Shown: in pieces, positions 1 to 12,300 of the stretch
Numbering within the stretch: the stretch's first letter is position 1
Layout: every line of letters starts with the position of its first letter
Source: Sipunculus nudus
Taxonomy: Eukaryota > Annelida > Sipuncula > Golfingiida > Sipunculidae
Assembly: GCA_026874595.1 (NCBI GenBank)
Contig: CM049315.1
Location: 66,719,916-66,783,915, forward strand
Length of the DNA: 64,000 bases
Direction of reading: 5' to 3'
The notes under the pieces: model-generated
Databases searched by the model: none
What the model was told of the DNA's origin: nothing
Seen by the model: the letters and a program-made list of their open reading frames with translations, nothing else
Made by a program: the position numbers and the translations under genes

Positions 1-802
1 ATACACCTGTCCTAGCGTTGAAGCAGCAGGATGGGGATAAGCGGTATGATAATCTGATTGACAATGCTATTTTCTTCGGACGGGGCCGAGGTTTCAGGGA
101 TCTCCGTATTAGTTTCAGTGTCAGCCTGTGTGGTATGTTCTGTTATTGTTGTCATGGCTGCATTCACAATTTCTGAAATGTCAAGCTGCAACTGACCAAA
201 ATTATTACCGCTTTCTTCCACCATCCCCTTTTGGAGGCACTAATTTCGGACGACAGAGATCTATTTTGCCTGTCTGTCCAGTCGACATGGTATAGGATAC
301 GCTTGACTAATTGTGTTGACGTTGACCAGATTGTCCGTGAGTGTTATTGGCGGGCGATACTTTGTCCAGTACAAAAAATAGGGAAGGAAATAGCACACAA
401 AAGTCGAAGGTGTTAGACTGCACAGCTGTAAACTGAGCAACGTACCTTGCGGGCAGTGTTCCTGGTGTTCTACTTTTTGACTTATTTATGGTTCTTATGT
501 CACTTAATCAGCAAAAAAAAAGTCCAAATGTATCAGAGCAAAAGGACACACACACCGTGCATGCTTGACCACCAACCTTAAAGGGTCCCTCCTGAACTAC
601 ATTTTTATTTCCATTGACAGCATTTCAAGAATTAACGTGCAAGTTGTTTTTACTTTTCCTGCAAGCTGGTGAATTTCGCCTATACCGGAAAAATTAAAGA
701 AAATTTGAAGTATAGAGACCGAAGTATAATGCCATTTTAATCGACATGGCCTTTTTAGGAGACACAATTTTTAATGCAGTCCACAGGTGTATAATAACTT
801 AC
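1..802 (-). other. RAD50 intron downstream of exon 30 (partial)
   Basis: This is the stretch beyond the last RAD50 exon found in the window. The family protein continues for roughly 300 residues after exon 30 (rest of the coiled coil, then the C-terminal ATPase half with signature motif and Walker B). I read this segment in all minus-strand frames and found no continuation, so the remaining exons should lie left of position 1. The open frame at 12-224 (Thr/Glu-rich) does not resemble RAD50 and I assign it no function. Confidence 0.6.
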
Positions 803-950
803 CTCTTGCCTGGCCAAGTCTTCTTTGATCTGTTCTATACTTGTTTGCACTGAATTACTTTCCTGCTTTAGCCTCTCAAAACGATCCTTTGCGGCGTCCA
901 GATCTTGCTTGGTTCTATGTAGTTCATTTTCTTTACCGCCCTGATTGTAC
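803..950 (-). CDS. RAD50: RAD50 exon 30 (residues 971-1020)
   Basis: Acceptor tttaaatacag before 950 and donor gtaagtt after 803. It encodes [15 protein letters not shown] and onward in a heptad coiled-coil pattern, aligning to human 'YIQDGKDDYKKQKETEL'. A longer open frame reaches upstream through the acceptor, but only the start at 950 keeps phase with exon 29 (phase 2). It ends in phase 0 and is the last exon in the window. Confidence 0.88.
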
Positions 951-3900
951 CTGTATTTAAATTCACACAACCTAAACTTAATAGAAAATAATAAATACAG
1001 ATTAGATATTAATCAGTGATGTTATTCATAATCATAGATTTGGACTTTAAATGAAAAAAAAACTTTTTAGAAGATCAAAAATATATAATTGTCTATTATT
1101 TTAGAAGCAAGCACTAAACCCATAGGCTATTAGCATTTCAATTGCATGCTATTTTATCCAATGAATGTAATGATTCTCGAATAATGAAATTATAACAGAT
1201 ATTGGTGAAGGTAATAAGTCTTGTAGAAGACGTATGATTATATCTCAATTTGCCAAATGGCAGCGGAATCATAGTTACAGGGACCACCGTTCACCTTCAC
1301 TTTTTTTTTCGCGAATTACTCTACAACATCAGGGTGGGCGATAATAACATAATTTGTACAAGCCAACTGCGCAGCCATTACTGATAATGCACCATTGTCT
1401 CCAAAAATGTTCTGCATCTTTTATTGATAAATTTATAGGTAACATGTTCACGTCACGAAACTTAGCCTTATCAACAGTAAGAACCCCCTTTCTTTCCCAG
1501 TTTTCAGTTAATTTCTCCACCTAATATTTCCAAAGGTCCCCAATGAATTTCAATGACATTTCAAGGATGGTGAGACGAGGGTTTGAGTGGTTTTATATAA
1601 TTTTGGTGAGGACTTCATTCGGCGGTTTAATTTTTATTATTGAATTTCAATTAAAATTTGTTAGATCTCTTATAAAAAGATATTACACATGTTTGTCACG
1701 GCATTTTCGGGGTTTCTGAAGACTGATTATTCATTATTATCGTCGGTGTGCGCTCTCTGAGTCTTGTCAGGCTTTGTGTTGTATATATTGAAATACTGAG
1801 AGCGACAGTCTATACGCCCTTACCGCTCAACTGCGTTGTGAAACAATTCGATGTTGTGTGCCGTTGCTTCCACTTTGTCCGCCTGAAAAACATATATTCA
1901 CTGATCGAGTACTGATATTGACCGATCATTACATAAAGACCAAGATACGACCTGCTATCTTTGTTGGTCATGGGCGATCTTTTAAGAAAGGTTTCACGAA
2001 AAGTCACTGTTTATCGCAAACGATCGCAAGAGGAGGACTGGTCGTGAGTAGGTCTTCAATACTTCCACTTCAAAAAAGAATTGTTCAGAGAAAGTTTAAA
2101 GCCATAAATACCTCCTCTGTGTGGTATATAACGCAAAAATCCCAATACCGCGTGCCCACTGACCTGTTCCTTGTCCTTTTCGTAGTTCTCATCCTTCTCC
2201 TTCATCATGTCCCTCTTCTCGGTCTCCAGGTTTTCTATTCTAACATCAAGCGGACTCAGGCGCAGTCTTGCAGCCTGTTTGAGATAATACTCAAAACGAT
2301 TTATCAAACGACACAGGATATAAACCGCAAAATTAAAGCGTAAGTTCAATGGATCTTTTTCAGTTTATCATCACGTAAGAGACGAAAATTAGAATCACAA
2401 CCTCAACAAATATATACAATGATTGAATCAAATTATTCATTTACCATTATTTCCGTTTCCAGTGATTCAACTTGTTCATTGAGTTTTTTCCATCTTTCAG
2501 TTAGGGTTGACTGATGTTGTAAATCCTTTTCAATCTGTAGTAGTTGAACTGTCAGTGTGCTGAAGTGCGTCTTCAGATGGCTGATATGCTTCGTATGGTT
2601 ATCTCGTGTCGTTCTTTTGTTGGCCAGGTCCGTGACAACAGAATCCCTAGGAGGTCAATTTTACTTCTTGCTTGTTTATTCTTGCCATTTGAATGGATTA
2701 CATTATATTTTTTTCATCTTTTATCTAATTGTAAGACTATAAACAACTGAAAAGCATCTCATACACTGCTTATAACTTTGTGAATATCTCTATAGCCCGT
2801 CCACAGAAAACATGAACTTGGGAAATTAGCAACAATCACTTAACTAACCACCGCCACACACACAAAAAATTATATCTTACGCCTGCTGTTTCCTTAAACT
2901 AGTATATATAGTGGCACGCGATAGACCTCCATGAAGGTCGAACGTTCAATGCAGACGAACCCCTTTATTTTACGCGGAGAGAGGGAGTTATTTTCGGTGA
3001 TTAAATTATGATCCCCTTCCTGTTCGAAATCAATCAAAATCTTACAAATAAAATATAACCCTATCATCCATACATTTTTATCTGAGATAACATTCACCCT
3101 GTACGAGTTACCGTGATCACGTATTTACAAATAAACAATAAAGGGACCTCCACAGGAACCTATTCAGCTCCTGGGATTTAATACAACAAAAGTTCATTCA
3201 TGAAAAAACATCCTTAGTCTATGGTACTTACAACTGGCTCTGAATCTTTTCTTTCTCCTGAGACACTTGTTCCATTGTGCGATTAAAATCTTAAAAGTAA
3301 ACGGTAAGAAACCAGTTCAACCATTGTTCTGAACACTTTGAGGTACATTTTTGTTAAGTTCAACGATATATCAGATAAAGAGTGTCTTTTAACATGCATT
3401 TGTATATATTATTAACCGGCCGCGTATGTTATCATACATATACAGAGGCCTCGGCATATGTGATACGACGCGTCATTCAAGGTTTATGACAACGCCCGTG
3501 GGTGACATGGATTATACATCGAGTTAATAAAGTATTCTCATATCACCCCGGGTCCTCAGAGTACTCTGTGACGCATTGCTGCAGAATGAAATCGAAAAGC
3601 TTCACGATTGCGTGACGTCAAAGTGCACAGTGACTCACCGCCCCTTAATGAAATAAACAAGCATTACGGGTTGGGTGTCTGACGTCACTTTGCTATGTGT
3701 TTTTACTTGAGCACATAATGAAAATAGAGTGACTGTACACGATTGATAACATACGTGGCAGACACGGGACTCTGACTGTAAGGCTACCCAGGCCAATACG
3801 AAGGCAATACGGTACACGCCGGTTAATATTAATAATAACCTACACATATTTATCTGTTATATCGATTGTCACATTTGTCGCATCTACCTTTGTACTCGCC

Positions 3901-5127
3901 TTAGCTAATAACCGAAGTGTGCCTCTGTTTCAGGCTACACTGCACGATGTGGTAAAATGTTTTGCCGTTATATTTCTAATATTACCTCCGCCCGTTATCA
4001 GGGCAGCCTGTTTCACGATCATGCTGTCTATGTCCTCAAGCTCAATCTGACACGTGTCCATCAGAGCAACGTCAGGATGAACACCTTGTGCGACCTCCAG
4101 GGAATTATTCACATCCAGAAGTTCTTTTTCTTTCTTAAGAACCGCAACATATAAGTATCATTAAAGTCATATATTAAATTGAATAATTCTATATGTTAAC
4201 TGAATAATCGAAATAATTCACAAGTGGCAGAATTTAGGAGATGAGCGGAAACAAAAAAAAAGCATTACTCTGTGATATATAAGTGAACTTTCACTGGAAG
4301 ATGCGACGAGGATAACCTGGTATTTAGTGACCTTTCATCCAGTTTGAAAATTGTCGATAATAAGTGAAAGAGAAACGAAAATGACCATGTATCCGCACAC
4401 CAATGTTTTGGGAAATTTGATTGAAACTTCTTATTTATCTTCTTTGAAGCGTACGGAGCCATAGAAAGAGCATAGTGAAAATTAGCTAAATATGAAACTG
4501 CCCAGATGAAATATAATATTTTTTTACCACGTGTTCCCCCAGACACCATAAAAACTACCCAAAAAATAGATGGGCATAGCTACCAAACTTTATTTCATAT
4601 AATTTAATTCAGTCCTATCCAATGTCTTCACAAAACAATTTATGCGGAATTTAGATTATTTTAATACGATAAGTATGCAACCGTGAATTCACAAATGAAT
4701 GAGGGACTGTGATTTTGTAATTAGAAATACTGAAAGACGTGCCTTTTGTATGTCTAATTCAGACCTCTCAATGGAGGATTTGATGTCACTGAGCTTCCTG
4801 TCCAGATCAGGAATGTCGGACTGCTGCCATTTGGTAATCTATACAGCACACAAACAATATAACAAGTATGATTCAGATCTAATGTTGTCTATAATCAAAC
4901 GTGGAGACTCTATAAAGCCTGACACAAAAATGCGATAAAACTTGTGTTTTCACTTAAAATAATATGACAGTGTATTAGTTTAGCCACTGCAATAAACGTT
5001 CTCATACAATTGCATCATACAGCATTATATATGGGATATATCTTAAATACGTATACAAACCCAGTTTATATATTGTTTCATTGAATCAAAAGTCACTTTT
5101 TATTAATATGAATCGGTAATTCAGTAA

Positions 5128-5169
<42 letters not shown>

Positions 5170-5172
5170 TAC

Positions 5173-5219
<47 letters not shown>

Positions 5220-5613
5220 ACTAACGCTCACACTGTCGGTCGTCCGTCAATTTTATGTTGTGTGCTTTAATCCACTGTACCGATCATGAACACAATCATT
5301 AAGGAACACTGGCACACATTTTCAACATTAATCCATTATATCACGGAACCGAGACAAGCTGTATATTAATCTAATTAAAACAGTCCTTCTCAGGAATCCG
5401 TTTAAAAAATAAAAACACATACTTTCTCTTGGGTTGGTTTCAGCTGCAGCATTTTTTCAAATTTTCTATTTGTTTTATCGTATTCTGACTCGAACTCCCT
5501 TATCCTCACTGGTATTGATGACATTTGGTCTGTCAGCTGAAAGAGTGCATGACAGTAAATGAAAGGATAAATAGACACTTTACGAAAGTATGCTCATATA
5601 TATATATATATAT

Positions 5614-5649
<36 letters not shown>

Positions 5650-8564
5650 ATATATAATTATATATAATCGAGCACATTAACTGGGATTAATACAACTACA
5701 CACACACACATATATGTATATAAGATTAAAGATTAGACTAAGAATACCCACGTCCTCGACAAGGTCTAGGACTTCTTTGTGACCATCAAACCCTCGCTTA
5801 CAGAGAGGACACGGCGGGTTTTCTCTCTGCAGGTTGTTAATATACTCTCTGAACATCTTCTCTGAGGCCTGTAGTGTGGTCTTCTTGCTGCCGTCATAAT
5901 ACAAACACCAATATTATTTATCTTTACTTTTCTTCAGACTTATTTTTTTTAATTTCCCCCTCTTTATCAATAAATTATAACAGGTAAACGTAAAATAAGG
6001 TAACAGATGAGAAAGCACAACCCTCGAAATTTTGGCTCTCTTTTTATAGTGTTGGGAATAATCTATATATTAATAGCGTAAGGCGATTTTTTTTGTAATT
6101 TTCCGTATCTCCTCCAATACCAACTAGCGCCAGATCGGCCCTCTGACATTATGGCCAGCTTACTGGCTTGCCAGGTTCTAAATTTGGCTTGTGTCACAAC
6201 TCAGCAGGGGGCCCTAACTGAGTCGTGTTTGTCACGGCTACAATACCACCGTACGGATTGCCCTGATTTTCGACATACACATGCTCCGGATTTGTCCGAA
6301 GAGTTTCCACCCATTTTTATTTGCAGTATTTGTGTATTACGTGCATAATTAATCATTTTAATATTTGTTTCCCCGTGGGCGCCTCTTGTCAGGAAGTAAT
6401 AACGGTCGGGTATTAAATGGAATCTTTGTGTTCAGACCCCTCAACCGTCAATAGGCATGACCAAGCAACCCAAGGTTTAACTGAATTGACCCATGCCCTC
6501 AGAAGCACAGGCACTTCCAAACTTCCAAATATAAAAGTTCCCCACACTAACCGCGAATTCCAGAACGTTTATTCCAGCTGCGACACCGTCATTTGTCATG
6601 CATAATCTTGTAAATAAAGATGTTTTCAACAAAAAGGCGCGTGATCATGCTTGAGAAGCGGATAATTCTCCGGAATTCGGACTTGTGAAAAAAAGCTGTC
6701 TTACCCGCGTAGCGATGAAGTTCATTACCTTGTTCTTTTATAATGGGTATATCGCCCATACTCAATGTGTTTTCGGTTTCTAGGCCATTGTATTGCTGGA
6801 AACGAGTGCCCGTGCTCAGAAGTAATAGTATTTTAACAATAGGCTCCAGATAATTATTCCCTCTCGTTTCTGTAAAGAAAAGATGATGACAGTGCTCACT
6901 CGAGTAATAAGTCCTTTTTGGTACTCAGCCTTTGAAACTCTTCTTCGAAATCTGAATCGCCACATGTGGAAAAGACTTTTTTCTTTCCATCTAAAAATAC
7001 AAGATGTTGGATTGTACGTGGAATCAAGTGTTTATTTTACATCACAAAATGTCAAAGATTTCGATTTATAAAATTACTGGTATTAATAATGAATTACCAG
7101 TCAGCTGTAAGAAATCTTTGGTAAATTAATTCAATAAAGTGTGTGTAATCTGTAAATCAAAGTATGGAATATGAATTGATTTCAAGAACTTGAATAAATC
7201 CATTTAACAACCATAAACGAATAAGCCGTCCATATTGATCATATCTACAAACCACTATTTTATTGAAGATAAAGCATTTTTATCAGTCAAAATAAGATGT
7301 GGTTACAATGCAAAATTATAAATATATCGTACCTTTTAATTGATTAGGGAATTGTGTAATCCAGGCTTTCGCAAAATACTATTGTGTACACTTATTTATA
7401 TCATGTCGATTGTAGGCTTTCGAGTAGGCCAATAATTATGAGATAATTCTATACATTTATTTCTTAAAATTCCACGACTCCTTCAAAATATTATTAACTT
7501 AACTTTATTACCCCTATATGATTATATCTTACCAATAACTTCTATTTCCTTATCCTTCAATTCCTCTCTGAAAAGCAAAGGGGCAACAGAGATCTCTAGA
7601 GTTACAGAACGCAATATCATGTTCAAGATAGTCGGCAAAGCCAAAGTTCTTTGATATTTTTAGAGAAAGTTAAATAACCAATTAATTAATAAATTTTTCG
7701 ATGATTGATTACAGGCAACATAAGCCAACTATGAAACTTTAACGAAAATTTTTTTCTTTGACAAAGGTTTCGAGCCTTACCTGATATGACGCTCGCTTGC
7801 TTTTTGTGCTGACAGGTCCATTTTCACTGTTTGTATCTCTTTTCTCATTCTATCGACCTCCACGCTCCGAGTTCTGAAGGCATTGTCAAATAATAGGTTT
7901 TAGTCGTTAGAATGTTAACGTTAGAATTATGGTAAAAAAAAGAGAAAAAATAGAGCAGACGGCAACCATTATTAAAGAAAACAGCGTTATACAGACATTC
8001 GTTAACAATAAAACAGTCATATAACGGGCACATATATACATACATATTCATGTGCATCTTAGTAAGGCACAGCTTAATTTTAATGAACAAAGTTGCATCG
8101 GTCTGACGCAAATACAATATCGGCTAATAAATCTTCAATGAAATGTGGTAATTAAAAGTTTTAAAAGTATCTACATTTCTCCAAGGCTCACCATAATGAA
8201 CACTTCCGCGATAAAATACATATAGGAAATAATTTTCATAACATAAGCGTTGATGGTCACTTACTGAATATACTCCTTTAAACATTCGCCAATGTTCTTT
8301 GTCGGTATATGTCCCAGCAAACGGCGCAGTACGTCGTCATTTGTAGCCCGTCTGTACAATAGAAACGGATAAAGACGGATAAGAGTTGATGTCCACCAGT
8401 ATATTAATTATTTATAAATGTCTTGACCAAACTTGAGTGAACGACCACATGTATATCGGGTTTATCATTATAGGAATTAAGATTGTTTAAGTTCTTTTGC
8501 CTTGTTTTCATAAATATACCTATATATATATGTGACGGTATGAACCTGAACTGTAGAGTGACCG

Positions 8565-8647
<83 letters not shown>

Positions 8648-9265
8648 TTATTTATATACTTGTGTGTGTGTGTTAATGCAGTCGAAGGGACCCTAGGTTC
8701 AATATATACATATTGTGCAGGATAAGAAGTTTCACCTTGAATCCTAAAGAATTTTGTTTAAGTTTTTGACGCGTATCACTGCTACATAATAGACTTCCTT
8801 TAGTAATAAGAGACTATCAGCCCTGATAAGAAACCACTGTTAGACTTGAATATTTTTACTCGTCTGGGTAAAAATAAAAATATCACATATAGAGCAATTC
8901 CCATTCAATCACGAGTCTGAAGCCGAGTTATCACGAGTTGAAACTCTGGAAAACTCTGTCAGCTTTCGTGATACACTGGGCTTTTAGCTCGAGGAAACTC
9001 TGCACAAGTCGGTCCGGGCACAAGTCAGGGAGCTTGGGAAGCTCAAGAAAAACTTTTGAACATGTTCAGGAAATTTCATTCCGAGTTACGAGCCCGGGAC
9101 ACCCCGGGACGACTAGAGGTCCATTTGGGTCAAGGTCGCCGTAATACGGCGTTTTTCGGGACTCACTGGGCACAAATTATTAATTACTTTGGTGTTTTTT
9201 AACCGTATATGAGAATTGTCGACAGTGACAGTTAAAGCTTTATTGGATTTGGAAACGTTATGTTT

Positions 9266-9353
<88 letters not shown>

Positions 9354-12300
9354 CAATAATATAAATTAAGGTTCAATACATCACAGTGAAAGTGCTCTAC
9401 CGTACGAGGAGCATTAATATTATACTATGTGTATAGTTAGCTTGATTTCATGATGTACTACAGTACTGTTTCGTGGTTTCAGCTTGCCCACTCAGGTACA
9501 AACTGAACTGATAATATGTGAATTAGGTCCGTTTAAATTAACTGGATTAAGCTTGGGTTATTTGGTTCGTTGAGGTTTTCGTGGTCCAGGTAGCTATTGT
9601 GTTTATTTGGTTGGGATTTGTAGGATTATTTGACGTTACACAGCAGGTGCTTGGCCCTGTGTTTACATGTGGAGGTCAGTTCGCTTCTATTATTTAATGT
9701 GCTCTGTTCCGGTCTGCATATGATGAAATATTTCTCCGTGTTGCATAAATTACATTTCTTTGTTGTGGTTGAATATGCCCTGCGTTTCGCGAGTATTTTC
9801 CAACTGATGGTATATGGTGTTTTTTCGTCTTTCAGGGTCCATACATACTGGCTTAACGTGGTGCTGTTTCTGTATTTCTGGTTTTCAAAGCTGCCGTGTT
9901 TTAAATGTGTTCTCTGTCAATCCTATATATGTTTCGGTGTGGTTATTGTCTTGTCTAGTGACTGTGGCCTGGTAAATTACACTCCGTGTTAAACATCCTT
10001 CCTTGATGGGTCATTCATTTTTATTTCTGCAGTTGCAATTTGCGTTAATTGTTAACTTCCGTGTTTCCTTTCTCTCTTTCCTGGCTTAAGAGCTTTTGGT
10101 TATGTGCCGATATTATCTGTTTCATGTTTGGCATGCAGAGTTGTACTTTGAACTAGTGGATTCTCGTAGGAAGCTCTAGCTCTGTCGAGGAAAGCTCGCA
10201 CGGCACCCGTGGAAACTCGTCAGAAACTCTAAACAACTCAAGCCCACACTCATAAAGGATTCAGCAGCACTCGCACAGTACTCTGCTAAACTCGGTGTTA
10301 ACTCGCCTTCTATAATTCGTGAAAGTTTAAGAGCCGCTTTCAGATTGTTGGAAGTAGTTCCATATAGATGGGAAAACCTGCGGCTTTTATTCACATAATA
10401 GTCATTTGAGCAAAAGATTTTAAATTTGGTACTGATAACTTAAGCCGTTTTGATATATTTTGACTTTCATTATTTAAAACACGTGAACTCGTATAATTTT
10501 GTGATCAGAAAAATTTAAATTTTGTCGTGGTGCATTTTTTAAAACAAAAGAATCTATGCAAATACATTTACTAATCATCGTAATAGGAAAGGTTAGTCAT
10601 GCTTTAACAGGTAAGAGTTAAAACAGTCACGCACGCCTGATAATGCCACTACTAGCTTGTACAGACACTTACAGCTGCAAGATGCTGCGTTCTTTCTTCC
10701 GCTTCTCTTGTTTAAGATTTTCCAGGTGTGTTCTTGCTGAATAATCGTTATACATCCGCTGAAGCTCCAGACTAAAAAAAATTATATCAAATTAAACAAG
10801 GGCCTAAGGACCTGTAAACATTCCTTACATTACAATACAGGAAAAGCTAGAATGATTTTATTTTATACCTGAAACGTCTTGAAATTTAATTACTTATTTT
10901 ACCTAAACGCTGCAGAGAATTCTTACATTCCCGGATGTGTTCTTCAAGTCTAGCAAAATGAAATATGTAAATTTTCAAAGCCCGCTGTCAGGCATACATC
11001 TCCTGTAAATCGGCACAACTTAAAATCTTGTCTTCCCTGCTATGACTGCTGTGCTGAGAGTTCAAAATTTCAAATTCTGCTTGATTACACAGATATATGT
11101 GAGGTTGATGCACATTTTTTTCATAATTTTAATAGATTTATTGTGAATGTAAACGGGTCACAATGCTGAAAAGAATACAACTTCTTATTGTCTAAACGCA
11201 CATACACATAAAATCACCAAAATGGACGCGGCGTCACTAATTTTGATTTGATGATCGCTACGTCCAGCATACACATCTATACAACATTTAGGCTTTGCTG
11301 AGGAAAGCTGTACACAAACAGACGCCAGACAGACGCTGCACAAATACCATAGCTTAGCTAAACACTTTTAGAATTGCAGCTTCATGCGGGAAGATTATAG
11401 TAAACTAAAATTAAATAAGAGCTGTATATGGACGACTGAATAATAACATTTATTATTTCGCAACATAAAAAATCGCAATAAACTAGAAATTTCTTGGCAT
11501 CATAGATGCCATAGTATCCCTAGACAACCCCCCCCCCCCCCTCTTAAAAAATAGGCCCCCATCTTCAGAAGCATAAACTGACACTTGTCAAGCCACAAGG
11601 GTTTTTCTTCAGGTGTGACCTTCAATACCAAGGTTAAGGTCAATAGTAATTTAAAAAATTCAGAGATATTGGTGTAAATATATTTATGTGTTAAATTTGA
11701 AAAAAAAAACAAAAAATAAACAAAAGCAGTACTTATATTTTTCAGCAAATATTGGAATATTCAAGGTCAAGGACACTCTCATAGTAAAGGTTTCCAATTT
11801 AAATATACCTCATTTCATAACCGATATCCCTGTATATATGCAAAATATGAAAGAAATTTGTTCGTTAGTTTTTGACTTATAATGCTCACAGTACTTTCAA
11901 CTGTCAAGTGGCAATGATAGGGGTATTGAAACGCGCGAAAACAAGGAAAGGACAAAAGGTGGCGCCACCTGTCTTACGCGAGGGCAAAGCAATCCAAGAT
12001 CTTCGGTATATTTGATTTTGGACCAATCCATCAAACCTTTATTGAGATTTTAAAGATTTTGTGTGATTTTTCTCAAATGTGGTAATATCCAAGGTCATTG
12101 CCATCTCACAGGAAAATTTTATGACCCTAATTTAAATATTAGTCGTCCCATACCCCATACCTAGGTATATGCATAATATGAAAGAAATCTGTCCATAAGT
12201 TTTTGACTTATAAGTCTCACAGTACTGCCAAGTGGCAATGATGGGGAAGAAAAGGATAATAGATGGCGCCACGAGTTTCTGGTACATGACAACGCTATCT

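Noticed and set aside
1-802. RAD50 exon 31
   Set aside because: A frame with 'TLTDNLVNVN' recalls human 'WLQDNLTLRK' by chance only; the flanking residues and splice sites do not fit.
6090-6680. Possible solo LTR ending near 'gtaaataaagatgttttcaa'
   Set aside because: An AATAAA-like signal is present, but no TG...CA borders with a target duplication could be defined.
9630-9992. 120-residue hydrophobic plus-strand ORF, could be read as a membrane protein
   Set aside because: It is antisense to the Penelope-like endonuclease remnant, whose motifs are clear on the minus strand.
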